Assembly: GCF_042676185.1 (NCBI RefSeq)
Contig: NZ_JBHTJT010000030.1
Location: 153,967-217,966, forward strand
DNA: 64,000 bases
DNA from: Tropicimonas aquimaris
Lineage (GTDB): Bacteria > Pseudomonadota > Alphaproteobacteria > Rhodobacterales > Rhodobacteraceae
Direction of reading: 5' to 3'
Program-made: the position numbers and the translations under genes
The notes under the pieces: model-generated
The model's input: only the letters and a program-made list of their open reading frames with translations
Database searches by the model: none
What the model was told of the DNA's origin: nothing
Shown here: piece by piece, positions 26,801 to 35,626 of the stretch
Layout: every line of letters begins with the position of its first letter
Position numbering within the stretch: position 1 is the first letter of the stretch

Positions 26801-27382
26801 TCATTTGTCGATTATGACAAGCCGGCAATCTGACGCCTTGCGTTCCGCGGCCGCCGCCTGACACCTCGACATGGCCCTGCCGCCATCGCCGCGATCGTAT
26901 CCGAAGACCCCGGCCTTGTCCGAAATTGCCATCGCTTTCGGGGACGAAAGCTTGCGGTAGTCGCCATTGAAAGCCTTGGTGGCCTCGACGGAGAGCGTGA
27001 GCGGCTGAGCCTTGTAGCGCTTCGGCGTGATCGCCGCGACGATCACGCAGGGCTTGCCGGTCGTGCGGCGGGCATTGCAATTGTCCAGCGCGGCCTGCGT
27101 GGCGGCTTCGATGGAGTGGAAGTTCGCCATCGTCGACATGAGATTGGAACTGGTCGGCTCGCCGGGCGACACCGAGATCGCACCGTAATACGGGATCTGC
27201 GAGGCGACGGCCTTGAGCGCCTTGGCGACGGCAGCATCGACGAAGTCCAGGTTCTCGGCGACCTGTGCTTCCGCGCCCTTTTCGCTGAACAGCATCCCCT
27301 TGGCCGCGCGGCTGTCCACGGTCTGGGCGGTGGCGGCGGTGGCTGCAAGGGTTGCGGCAATGGCCAATTCGATGATCCGCAT
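26801..27382 (-). CDS. Secreted hypothetical protein upstream of hemA
   Basis: A 193-residue protein with a signal peptide (MRIIELAIAATLAATAATAQ). The mature part contains ALDNCNARRTTGKPCVIVAAI and DCRLVIIDK, with paired cysteines that may form disulfides, a pattern seen in small periplasmic proteins of this group. Function unknown. It lies upstream of hemA on the same strand; despite the linkage nothing in it suggests a heme-synthesis role. Confidence 0.75.
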   Translation of the reverse strand: MRIIELAIAATLAATAATAQTVDSRAAKGMLFSEKGAEAQVAENLDFVDAAVAKALKAVASQIPYYGAISVSPGEPTSSNLMSTMANFHSIEAATQAALDNCNARRTTGKPCVIVAAITPKRYKAQPLTLSVEATKAFNGDYRKLSSPKAMAISDKAGVFGYDRGDGGRAMSRCQAAAAERKASDCRLVIIDK

Positions 27383-27504
27383 GTCGGGCGACTCCGTTTC
27401 TTCGGGGCGCAACCTATCCCGCCCGACCGCGGCTCGCCACCCCCCTCTGGACAGTCGGCTGCCCGGTGCTAGGGTCGCGCCAAAATTCCACAGGAGCTCC
27501 CCTA

Positions 27505-28896
27505 ATGACAGACTCCCGCCTCGCCCCCGTGCTCGACCGCATCGATGCCGACCTGCAGGACGCGCTCGACCGGCTGATGACATTGCTGCGCATCCCGTCG
27601 ATTTCGACCGACCCGTCCTACAAGGCGGATTGCGCCCAGGCGGCGGATTGGCTGGCGAAAGACCTTGCATCCTTGGGCATCGACGCCGCCACGCGGCCGA
27701 CGCCAGGGCACCCGATGGTCGTGGGCCACGGTGGCGACGGCGCGGCCCATCTGCTCTTCTACGGCCATTACGACGTTCAGCCGGTCGATCCGCTGGACCT
27801 GTGGAAGACCCCGCCCTTCGAGCCCGAACTGCAGGACACCGAACACGGAAAGGTGATCCGCGGCCGGGGCGCCTCCGACGACAAGGGGCAGCTCATGACC
27901 TTCGTGGAGGCCTGCCGCGCCTGGAAGGCGGTGCATGGCAGCCTGCCCGCACGGGTGACCTTTTTCCTCGAAGGTGAAGAGGAATCCGGCTCGCCTTCGC
28001 TGATCCCGTTCATGCAGGAGCACGCCGAGGAACTCACGGCCGATCTTGCGCTGATCTGCGACACCGGCATGGTCGCGCCCGGCGTGCCTTCAATCGCTTC
28101 GCAACTGCGCGGCATGCTGAAGGACGAGTTCACCATTACCGGCCCGAGGATCGACCTGCATTCCGGCCATTACGGCGGCCCCGGGTTGAACCCGCTCAAG
28201 GAGATCGCCCGCATCGTGGCCTCCTTCCACGACGAGACCGGCCGGGTTGCGGTTGAGGGCTTCTACGAAGGCGTCCACGAGGTGCCGGAAGAACTGAAGC
28301 GCCAGTGGGAAAGCTGCGGCTTCGACGAGAAGACCTATCTCGACAGCGTCGGCTACAGCCAGCCGCACGGCGAAGAGGGCTACTCGACGCTTGAACAGCA
28401 ATGGGCGCGGCCGACGCTGGAGGTGAACGGGCTCTGGGGCGGCTACATGGGCCCCGGCAGCAAGACGGTGATCCCCAGCAAGGCGCATTGCAAGATCACC
28501 TGCCGGCTCGTGGGCGACATGGACCCCGACAAGCTGCGCGAGAAGATCCGCGCCCATGTGGCCGAGCGGCTCTCGCCCGACGCCAAGGTGACCTGGGACA
28601 GCGATCTCGAAGGCTCGCCGGCGGCCGTGATGAACACCGCGCGCCCGGAATTCGAGGCCGCACGCGGCGCGCTCACCGACGAATGGGACCGCGAGGCGGT
28701 GTTTGTCGGCATGGGCGGCTCGATCCCGATCGCGGGGTATTTCAAGTCGATCCTCGGCATGGACGCGATGCTTATCGGCTTCGCCAATGATGACGACGCG
28801 ATCCATTCGCCGAACGAGAAATACAACGTGGAGAGCTTCCACAAGGGCATCCGGAGTTGGGCCCGGGTGCTGGCGGCGCTCTCCGACAAGGGCTGA
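27505..28896 (+). CDS. M20 family dipeptidase/peptidase
   Basis: A 463-residue di-zinc metallopeptidase. Metal-site motifs are YGHYDVQPVDPLD (first His and Asp), GRGASDDKGQ (bridging Asp), EGEEESGSPS (catalytic and metal Glu), ALICDTGM, and a late His in NDDDAIHSPNEKY. An inserted dimerisation domain lies in the middle (IDLHSGHYGGP). The substrate is probably a dipeptide or modified peptide. The start is ATG 27505 with GGAG upstream. Confidence 0.92.
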   Translation: MTDSRLAPVLDRIDADLQDALDRLMTLLRIPSISTDPSYKADCAQAADWLAKDLASLGIDAATRPTPGHPMVVGHGGDGAAHLLFYGHYDVQPVDPLDLWKTPPFEPELQDTEHGKVIRGRGASDDKGQLMTFVEACRAWKAVHGSLPARVTFFLEGEEESGSPSLIPFMQEHAEELTADLALICDTGMVAPGVPSIASQLRGMLKDEFTITGPRIDLHSGHYGGPGLNPLKEIARIVASFHDETGRVAVEGFYEGVHEVPEELKRQWESCGFDEKTYLDSVGYSQPHGEEGYSTLEQQWARPTLEVNGLWGGYMGPGSKTVIPSKAHCKITCRLVGDMDPDKLREKIRAHVAERLSPDAKVTWDSDLEGSPAAVMNTARPEFEAARGALTDEWDREAVFVGMGGSIPIAGYFKSILGMDAMLIGFANDDDAIHSPNEKYNVESFHKGIRSWARVLAALSDKG

Positions 28897-29014
28897 TCCC
28901 GGCGAGAATGGCTTCGGGGCCGCCCGGCCCCGAACCAGAGCTTTCAAGAATTCGCCCAAAGGCCGTCGCAATCCCTTGCCATGATCCCGCCCGTCAGTCG
29001 CGCGGAAGAGGATC

Positions 29015-29506
29015 ATGGCAAGCAGCAGATTCGACGAACGGCTTCAGAATCTCGCACAGGAGCGGACGGCTCCATCGGCGAAGCGCGCGCCCTCCGGGCC
29101 GATCCGTTCCTCCGGGAAGGAATCACCGCGCCCCCCTGCCCCCGATCCTGAAGTGTCCGATGGTTCCGCGAGCCGCCTCGGCCGCGCCGGCCCGCTCCTG
29201 CGGTTCACGCTCGGAGCGCTCTGGCTGTTCGCCACCATGCGCCTCGCAGCCGGAATGCAATCGATCCAGGACCACCTGAACGCCTCCCCGACCCTGCGCC
29301 CACACGAGGATCTCGTGATGGTGGCGGTGGTGCTCCTGATCGGCGCCTCGATGATCGGCTTTGCCTGGCGGATCAAGCGCACCGCCTTCCGGGCCTATCG
29401 CCGCGATGCGGGCTGGGCGCTTTCACTCGGCGCGGTGACGGGATTCGTGCTGGGGGTCGGACCGCAGGAAGTGATCGCCATCGCCATGGCCGACGCCGGC
29501 TTCTGA
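29015..29506 (+). CDS. Hypothetical membrane protein
   Basis: A 163-residue protein with a Pro/Ser-rich cytoplasmic N-terminus (1-60) and then three hydrophobic segments (RFTLGALWLFATMRLAAG, LVMVAVVLLIGASMIGFAW, LSLGAVTGFVLGVG). It is not recognised. An AGGA-type ribosome site precedes the ATG. It converges on the small membrane-protein gene 5 bp away. Confidence 0.6.
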   Translation: MASSRFDERLQNLAQERTAPSAKRAPSGPIRSSGKESPRPPAPDPEVSDGSASRLGRAGPLLRFTLGALWLFATMRLAAGMQSIQDHLNASPTLRPHEDLVMVAVVLLIGASMIGFAWRIKRTAFRAYRRDAGWALSLGAVTGFVLGVGPQEVIAIAMADAGF

Positions 29507-29511
29507 CCCGG

Positions 29512-29733
29512 TCACCCGCGGCGAACTGCCATGCGCAACAGCTTGGCCAGGAGCAGCAGCCACGGCGTGCCATGCAGCAGCAGGTCGAAGATGTCGATCG
29601 GGCGGGAAAGCTCTCCCTGCCCCAGCATCCGCAGCTTTTCGACGACATGCGGTTCCGGCGTGAAAGGCGCCAGCCCGAGCGTCAGCGCGATCACCAGCAG
29701 CATGAGAAAGGACACCCTGTCCAGAATCGCCAT
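29512..29733 (-). CDS. Small conserved membrane protein (73 aa)
   Basis: A two-helix mini-protein: ILDRVSFLMLLVIALTLGLAPF, a central PEPHVVEKLRMLGQGELSRP, then DIFDLLLHGTPWLLLLAKL. Similar short proteins are annotated as RND transporter-like in databases without functional evidence; this is from memory. The ATG at 29733 is preceded by an AGGGGAGG ribosome site. The longer open frame upstream reads through a tRNA and is not real. Confidence 0.7.
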   Translation of the reverse strand: MAILDRVSFLMLLVIALTLGLAPFTPEPHVVEKLRMLGQGELSRPIDIFDLLLHGTPWLLLLAKLLRMAVRRG

Positions 29734-29842
29734 CGCCCAGCCTCCCCTGCTGCCAGCGTCTTGCAAAACGCGCACGACCAAGGGCGACGTGCAAGCGTCC
29801 ACCGTTTCAGCAGTACCGAGGTTTCCGATGACAAGGAAGAAG

Positions 29843-29919
29843 TGGCGCGGTTGACGGGGCTCGAACCCGCGACCTCCGGCGTGACAGGCCGGCACTCTAA
29901 CCAACTGAGCTACAACCGC
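29843..29919 (-). tRNA. tRNA-Asp (GTC), copy 1
   Basis: A 77-nt cloverleaf: acceptor gcggttg / caaccgc, anticodon loop cctgtcacg giving GTC, T-loop ttcgagc and an encoded CCA. Identical to the copy at 30010-30086. Confidence 0.97.
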
Positions 29920-30009
29920 GCATGGCCCAGAGGGCCGGGTCTTCTTACCGCCTGAACGACGGGTGCCCTTGAGCCTCGAGAGGCGGACCCGGGCCGGGTC
30001 TGGCAGCGA

Positions 30010-30086
30010 TGGCGCGGTTGACGGGGCTCGAACCCGCGACCTCCGGCGTGACAGGCCGGCACTCTAACCAACTGAGCTACAACCGC
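30010..30086 (-). tRNA. tRNA-Asp (GTC), copy 2
   Basis: Identical in sequence to the copy at 29843-29919, same strand, about 90 bp apart; probably a tandem duplication and likely co-transcribed. Confidence 0.97.
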
Positions 30087-30234
30087 CCACTGCCCGCTGC
30101 GCAATACATCGCATCGCGCGGCGTGAGCGGCGTTCTAGGCTGCGCTGCGGGCGGCGTCAAGCAGCCATTTGCGGGGTTTTCTTCCCTCTGGCATTTCTCT
30201 TCCCCTGGCGGCGAGCGACCCGCAATGCGGCGCC

Positions 30235-31161
30235 TCACCGCTCCGGCAGCGGGATGAACTGCTCCGCATCATCTGGCGGCAGATGGAACCGCCCGTGTTC
30301 CCAGTCGCCCATGCGCCAGGCTTCCTTGGCCTCCTCGATCCGCTCTTTCGAGGAAGCCACGAAGTTCCACCAGATGTAGCGCGGCCCCTCGTGCGTTCGC
30401 CCCCGAGCAGCATCAGCCGTGCGCCCTGTGCCCCCGCCTTGATCGACACCCGGTCGCAGGGACGAAAGACCATCATTCGTTCTGCTTCGAAGACCTGCCC
30501 GGCAATGTCGACGCTGCCCTGAATCACGTATGCGCCCCGGTCCTCGTGATCCTTCGGCAGCGGGATCGCCGCCCCGGCCTCAAGCACCGCATCAGCATAG
30601 AACATCTCCGTCGCCGTCTTGCGCGGCGCCCGGTCTCCCCAGTCGGTGCCGAGTATCAGCCGCACCTGCTTGCCCTCCCCGTCGATTGCCGGAAGCTCTT
30701 CCTTTCCCGCGTGCTCGAAAGCCGCCGCATCGTCTTCGGCACCTTCGGGAAGCGCGATCCATGTCTGTGTGCCGAACATTTCGAAGGGCGCCTGGCGCAT
30801 CTCGCCATCCGTTCGTTCGGAATGGGTGATGCTGTGGCCCGCCGTCATCATGTTGACCGCGCCGGGCTCGATCCACTGATCGACACCGAGGCTGTCGCGA
30901 TGATGCATCCGCCCCTTGAAAAAAGTTTACGGTGGACAGCCCGATATGCGGATGCGGACGCACGTCGATCCCTTGTCCGGTCAGGAATTCCGCCGGCCCG
31001 ACCTGATCGAAGAAGATGAAGGGGCCGACCATCTGCCGCTTTGGCGCCGGCAGCGCGCGCCGTACCTCGAAGCCGCCAATATCTCGCGCGCGCGGCACGA
31101 TGACGGTTTCGACGGCATCACCGGTAGGAATGCCGGCGTCGAGCTCGGGGTTCCAGCTCCT
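30235..31161 (-). pseudogene. Pirin-family gene with lost start and two frameshifts
   Basis: Pirin is a bicupin protein with quercetinase-like or regulatory roles. Conserved pieces are present in three frames: SWNPELDAG to RPHPHIGLSTVN, then HHRDSLG to RLMLLGGE, then EGPRYIWWNF to DDAEQFIPLPER followed by TGA at 30235-30237. Frame changes fall near 30918-30925 (in a T-run) and near 30395. The expected ATG before SWNP is AGG (31159-31161), 7 bp after an intact AGGAG. Three independent lesions argue for a true pseudogene. Confidence 0.8.
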
Positions 31162-31403
31162 GAGGCGTCTCCTGTTCAGCGTCTCAGCCAAGGTAAAGCG
31201 CGGCGACATTCGGACACAGCCCGCCGGCCGCGCAGTGCCTGTTCAACACCGCACGCCCGTGTGGCGTCCCGCACACTCAAAGAGGCAGCTACATTTCCAA
31301 AGCTGCGCGCGAGGACGCGGGAGCGCCAACACCGGCGCAGGGATCGAGCGCACGGCAATGGCCACGCTGCGAAGGCATTCATATTGTCTGGAGGATCAAC
31401 AAT

Positions 31404-31478
31404 TGGAGCGGGCGATGAGATTCGAACTCACGACCCTTACCTTGGCAAGGTAATGCTCTACCCCTGAGCTACGCCCGC
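31404..31478 (-). tRNA. tRNA-Gly (GCC), second copy
   Basis: A 75-nt sequence identical to the tRNA-Gly at 2537-2611 but on the opposite strand, with encoded CCA (tgg at 31404-31406 on plus). Confidence 0.97.
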
Positions 31479-31687
31479 GTCCTTTTGTTCTCCGGGCTTC
31501 TAGCGATGCCGCGGAGGGGGTGCAAGCGGAAATGCGATGCTGCGGCGCAAATCAGGATTGCCTCCGCCGGGCCGGCCCTGTGCGCCTTGTGCCGTGCGGC
31601 CCACAGAAGGCCGTCACCATGCGCGATGCCCTTGGATCGCGCTCCGACGGGCTGTAAGGAACGCGGGTCAGCGATCGGAGAGAACGC

Positions 31688-32275
31688 ATGCGCAAGGCGA
31701 AAATCGAACGGGCCACCACCGAGACGAAGATCTCGGTCGAGGTCGATCTGGATGGCACCGGCAGCTACGACTGCCGCACCGGCGTCGGCTTTTTCGACCA
31801 CATGCTGGAGCAGCTGGCCCGCCACTCGCTGATCGATATGACGATTCGCGCCGAAGGCGATCTGCACATCGACGACCACCACACCGTGGAAGACACCGGC
31901 ATCGCGCTCGGGCAGGCGCTGACACAGGCGCTCGGCGACAAGCGCGGCATCCGCCGCTACGGCGCCTGCCTGCTGCCGATGGACGACACGCTGGTTCGGG
32001 CGGCGCTGGACCTGTCCGGGCGGCCCTACCTGGTTTGGAACATGGATTTCCCGACCCAGAAGATCGGCACCTTCGACACCGAGCTGGTGCGCGAGTTTTT
32101 CCAGGCGTTGTCGACCCACGGCGGGATCACGCTGCATGTCGACACCTTGCACGGGCTCAACAGCCACCACATCGCCGAGGCCGGCTTCAAGGCCGTTGCC
32201 CGCGCGCTGCGCGAGGCGGTCGAGCCCGACCCGCGCAAGGGCGATGCGATCCCGTCGACCAAGGGGACGCTCTGA
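31688..32275 (+). CDS. hisB: Imidazoleglycerol-phosphate dehydratase
   Basis: Sixth step of histidine synthesis. A monofunctional 195-residue HisB with the metal-binding repeats FFDHMLEQLARHS, DDHHTVEDTGI and GGITLHVDTLHGLNSHHIAEA. It lacks the phosphatase domain found in E. coli HisB. hisH begins 1 bp after its stop, so they form an operon. Confidence 0.97.
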   Translation: MRKAKIERATTETKISVEVDLDGTGSYDCRTGVGFFDHMLEQLARHSLIDMTIRAEGDLHIDDHHTVEDTGIALGQALTQALGDKRGIRRYGACLLPMDDTLVRAALDLSGRPYLVWNMDFPTQKIGTFDTELVREFFQALSTHGGITLHVDTLHGLNSHHIAEAGFKAVARALREAVEPDPRKGDAIPSTKGTL

Positions 32276-32276
32276 C

Positions 32277-32918
32277 ATGTCCCTGACAGTCGTGGTCGAC
32301 TACGAGAGCGGCAACCTGCACTCGGCGGAAAAGGCGTTTCAACGCATGGCAGCCGAGACCGGCGCCGGCGAGGTGATCATCAGCGGCCGGCCCGAGGACG
32401 TGGCCCGCGCCGACCGGATCGTGCTTCCCGGCGACGGCGCCTACCCGGCCTGCAAGGCGGCGCTGGAGGGACACTCCGGCCTTCAGGAAGCGATCGAGGA
32501 AGCCGTGCAGGTGCGGGGCCGTCCCTTCATGGGGATCTGCATCGGCATGCAGATGATGGCGAGCGTCGGCCGTGAATATCGCGACACGCCCGGCTTCGAC
32601 TGGATCGCCGGCGAAGTCGTGCCGATCGTGCCCGACGATCCGGCGCTGAAGGTGCCGCACATGGGCTGGAACGACCTGATCGTGACCGGGAGCCACCCGG
32701 TGCTGGAAGGGATCGAGACCGGCGATCACGCCTATTTCGTCCACTCCTACCAGGTCGTCGTGCGCGACCCGGCCGAGCGGCTCGCCTATGCCGAGTACGG
32801 CGGCGAGGTCACCGCGATCATCGGTCGGGACACCATGATCGGCACCCAGTTCCACCCGGAGAAGAGCCAGCATGCCGGCCTCCGGATGATCGCCAACTTC
32901 CTGACCTGGGCACCTTGA
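32277..32918 (+). CDS. hisH: Imidazole glycerol phosphate synthase, glutaminase subunit
   Basis: Class I glutamine amidotransferase of 213 residues that supplies ammonia to HisF. The nucleophile cysteine is in FMGICIGMQMMA and the catalytic His-Glu in TQFHPEKSQHAG; VVDYESGNLHS is at the N-terminus. The start at ATG 32277 is fixed by the adjacent hisB stop. The partner hisF is 2.7 kb downstream. Confidence 0.96.
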   Translation: MSLTVVVDYESGNLHSAEKAFQRMAAETGAGEVIISGRPEDVARADRIVLPGDGAYPACKAALEGHSGLQEAIEEAVQVRGRPFMGICIGMQMMASVGREYRDTPGFDWIAGEVVPIVPDDPALKVPHMGWNDLIVTGSHPVLEGIETGDHAYFVHSYQVVVRDPAERLAYAEYGGEVTAIIGRDTMIGTQFHPEKSQHAGLRMIANFLTWAP

Positions 32919-33207
32919 GCCCAGCCGGTGCCGGCGCTGCTGAATGGGCGTGCCGGGACCAAACCGAACAATGGCTGCAATCGCAAAAATGGCCCAGATG
33001 TGGGGTCTTGTGGGTTTACTCAGTTGGAAACCCGTTTGAGGACTACGGCCGTAACACGCCCTCGCGTGCCTCAGTCGACCACGGCCGAGTCTCAATGACC
33101 TAGAACGCCCCGGCGGGACGAGGGCTGATCGAATCGTTCACAGATCGGGAACGATCGTCCAGTATCGGCGCGTTGCAAACTCAACTGTTAACGGAGGGGG
33201 GATTCAA

Positions 33208-33696
33208 ATGTTCAAGTTCGTTCAAATCTCGTTCGCGACAATCGCTCTTGCAGCGTCGTCGACGGCCGTTGTTGGCCAGGAGATCTATGCTGAAGTTGCC
33301 GGATGGAATGTCCGCGTCAGCGAAGGGCTCAAGGGCTGCGCCATCGAAAGGACCGATGCCGACGGTTTCCAGACCCAGATTGGAATCGACGGCAACGAAG
33401 AGCTTGGCTACCTGGCGCTCTTCACGCTCGCTGACGCGGGCATCGACAGCCGCGACACGATCATCACCCATTTCGATCTCGACGGTGAGAAGTTCGAAGG
33501 CGGTTCGGTCAGAAAAGTCGATGGCGCCTACCAGGGCGGCTACGTCTACTTCAACAATCCGAAGTTCGCCTACGATCTTGCGAAGAAACAGACCTTGACC
33601 ATCACGGCGGAGAGCGGCCGCGAAATCGTTGTCGACCTGACCGGCACGAACGACGCGATGAAGGTGCTCGAGGAGTGCCAGGCCTCCCAGATGTAA
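33208..33696 (+). CDS. Secreted hypothetical protein inside the his region
   Basis: A 162-residue protein with a signal peptide at about 1-23 (MFKFVQISFATIALAASSTA, then VVGQ). The mature part is beta-rich, with two cysteines (LKGCAIERT and LEECQASQM) that could form a disulfide. It is not recognised. A good GGAGGGGG ribosome site precedes it. It is separated from hisH by a 289-bp gap that contains no further gene I can see. Confidence 0.6.
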   Translation: MFKFVQISFATIALAASSTAVVGQEIYAEVAGWNVRVSEGLKGCAIERTDADGFQTQIGIDGNEELGYLALFTLADAGIDSRDTIITHFDLDGEKFEGGSVRKVDGAYQGGYVYFNNPKFAYDLAKKQTLTITAESGREIVVDLTGTNDAMKVLEECQASQM

Positions 33697-33830
33697 TCGG
33701 GTCGCCAGGAGAAATGCTGGAAGGCGCGGCTTCTCGATGAAGGTCGCCTTCCGGATCGACGGAACCGCTCTGTTGCAGAAAGCCGGCAGGCCGTGGGCCG
33801 TTTCGCCCGCCCACGGCCTTGCCCCATAGA

Positions 33831-34220
33831 TTACTGTGCCCTGGTCCAGGTCTGGCCGCGACAGATCGGACCGACGCAGCCCGAGACCTTGAGCGTGTCA
33901 CCGGACAGGCTCATCTTGGAGCTGTAGGTCTTGTCGCGGTCCGGGGCCCAGATCTTGCCGCCGGAGTACTTGCCGCCGCCGTTCGCCGCCATGTCCCAGA
34001 TCATCCGCTTGCCGACCTTGTCCGAGGCGATAGGCTTGCCGGAGCCGTCGAAGGCCTTGCCGAGGGTGCCGCAGATCTGTCCGCCGCAATCGGCGATGGT
34101 GACATGGGCGAAGTTGCCGTCGTCGCCGGGCTCCGTCTTCCAGGTTCCGAAGACCGGATCGGCGGTAGCGGCGCTCGCCAGCAGAATCAGCCCGGCGGCT
34201 GCCGTTGCAATGCGTTTCAT
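33831..34220 (-). CDS. DUF2147 secreted protein
   Basis: A 129-residue protein: signal peptide (MKRIATAAAGLILLASAATA) followed by a DUF2147 lipocalin-like domain with PVFGTWKTEPGDDGNFAHV, CGGQICGTL, GGKIWAPDRDKTYSSKM and VSGCVGPICRGQTWTR. Cysteine pairs probably form disulfides in the periplasm. Function unknown. It is antisense to the his genes, upstream of and divergent from hisA. Confidence 0.85.
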   Translation of the reverse strand: MKRIATAAAGLILLASAATADPVFGTWKTEPGDDGNFAHVTIADCGGQICGTLGKAFDGSGKPIASDKVGKRMIWDMAANGGGKYSGGKIWAPDRDKTYSSKMSLSGDTLKVSGCVGPICRGQTWTRAQ

Positions 34221-34353
34221 GGTGTGTCCTCCCGTTGCTGGCGCCAGCCTGTCGCGCAAGCGGCCCGGCGATCAACAATGACGTCCCGTCGCTTTGCATC
34301 TCCCCGCGCGCCGTGGCAGAAGCCCACCCGAAACAACAGCCCGGACCACGACC

Positions 34354-35067
34354 ATGATCCTCTATCCCGCCATCGACCTGAAGGACGGTAACTGCGTACG
34401 CCTGCTTAAGGGCGACATGGACAAGGCCACCGTCTTCGGCAGCGACCCAGCCGCACAGGCCCGTCAGTTCGAGGAGGCCGGCTGCGAGTGGCTGCACCTC
34501 GTCGACCTGAACGGCGCCTTTGCCGGCGAACCGGTGAACGCCGCGGCGGTGGAGGCGATTCTCGCCGCCGTCTCGGTGCCGGTCCAGCTCGGTGGCGGCA
34601 TCCGCACGCTCGAGACCATCGAGATGTGGCTGAAGAAGGGGGTGAGCCGGGTGATCCTGGGCACGGTTGCGGTGGAGAACCCCGAGCTTGTACGCGAAGC
34701 TGCCCAGCTCTTCCCGGGCCGCGTGGCCGTGGGGCTCGATGCGCGAAACGGCAAGGTCGCGACGCGCGGCTGGGCCGAGGAGACCGACATGACCGTGACC
34801 GATCTCGCCGGTCGGCTGGAGGATGCCGGCATTGCCGCGATCATCTACACCGACATCGACCGCGACGGCGCCATGCAGGGGCCGAACGTCGAGGCCACGG
34901 CCGCCCTCGCCCGCGCCACGACGATCCCGGTGATCGCCTCCGGCGGGGTGTCTTCGCTGGCGGACCTGATCGCCCTGCGCGACGCGGTGGGCATTTCCGG
35001 CGCGATCTCGGGCCGGGCGCTCTATGACGGCGCCATCGACCTGCGGGAGGCGCTGGCCGCCCTCTAA
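34354..35067 (+). CDS. hisA: 1-(5-phosphoribosyl)-5-[(5-phosphoribosylamino)methylideneamino]imidazole-4-carboxamide isomerase
   Basis: Fourth step of histidine synthesis; a 237-residue TIM barrel. Catalytic Asp near the N-terminus (ILYPAIDLKDGNCVRL) and the partner Asp in IYTDIDRDGAMQGPN; phosphate-binding loops are LGGGIRT and IASGGVSS. Its TAA overlaps the TAG of the convergent DUF302 gene (35064-35067). Confidence 0.97.
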   Translation: MILYPAIDLKDGNCVRLLKGDMDKATVFGSDPAAQARQFEEAGCEWLHLVDLNGAFAGEPVNAAAVEAILAAVSVPVQLGGGIRTLETIEMWLKKGVSRVILGTVAVENPELVREAAQLFPGRVAVGLDARNGKVATRGWAEETDMTVTDLAGRLEDAGIAAIIYTDIDRDGAMQGPNVEATAALARATTIPVIASGGVSSLADLIALRDAVGISGAISGRALYDGAIDLREALAAL

Positions 35068-35516
35068 TTTCCGGCCGCTGCTGCCGTGAGCTTGGACAGG
35101 GCCCCGGCCATCATGCCGAGGTAAGGCGCGTCGTCAGCGATATCCATGTCGTCGAACATCTCCTCCGGCTCCTGGTAGGCAAGCCAGACATTGCCCTCGC
35201 CGTCCTCGTAGACCAGCACCCGCAGCGGCAGCACGAGGCCGGCCAGAGGGTCGTCCTGCATCGCGGGCGTTCCGAGCTTGGGGTTGCCGAAGACCAGCAG
35301 CTGCGCATCGGCAAGCTCCATATCGACCGAAGCCGCCCCGGCGGCGTGGTCGACCCGGGCAAAGACCGTGGCGCCGGCATTGCCGACAGCGGCCTCGAGA
35401 GCATCCATCGTGGCACCGACATCCGACGCGGACTGGACCCGAACGAAATCGTCGTCATCGGCCATGGCGGTCGTTGCCATCGTAACGGCAAGGGAGGTCG
35501 CAGCGAGCAGTTTCAA
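35064..35516 (-). CDS. DUF302 domain secreted protein
   Basis: About 150 residues, best started at TTG 35516 (KLLAATSLAVTMATTAMA signal peptide), which has AGAGGA 8 bp upstream. The mature part is a DUF302 domain: ASDVGATMDALEAAV, TVFARVDHAAGA, LLVFGNPKLGTPAM, LPLRVLVYEDGEGNVWLAY. DUF302 proteins are small, often periplasmic, of unknown function. It is antisense between hisA and hisF. Confidence 0.85.
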   Translation of the reverse strand: MKLLAATSLAVTMATTAMADDDDFVRVQSASDVGATMDALEAAVGNAGATVFARVDHAAGAASVDMELADAQLLVFGNPKLGTPAMQDDPLAGLVLPLRVLVYEDGEGNVWLAYQEPEEMFDDMDIADDAPYLGMMAGALSKLTAAAAGN

Positions 35517-35626
35517 GGCGGATGTCCTCTCGTTTCCGGTGGGCGCTTTCCCATGCTCCAACACTCTGGCCTCTTGCACCGAATGACCATAAAAGATCGC
35601 GTGATCACCCGAGGACCGCATTTCCC

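Noticed and set aside
26805..26820. Inverted repeat ttgtc-N6-gacaa upstream of hemA as an FnrL/PpsR-like operator
   Set aside because: The spacing fits neither the FNR (TTGAT-N4-ATCAA) nor the PpsR (TGT-N12-ACA) pattern, and it lies within the coding end of the upstream gene.
29735..30104. Short minus-strand open frames containing VPACHAGGRGFEPRQP
   Set aside because: These are translations through the two tRNA-Asp genes, not proteins.
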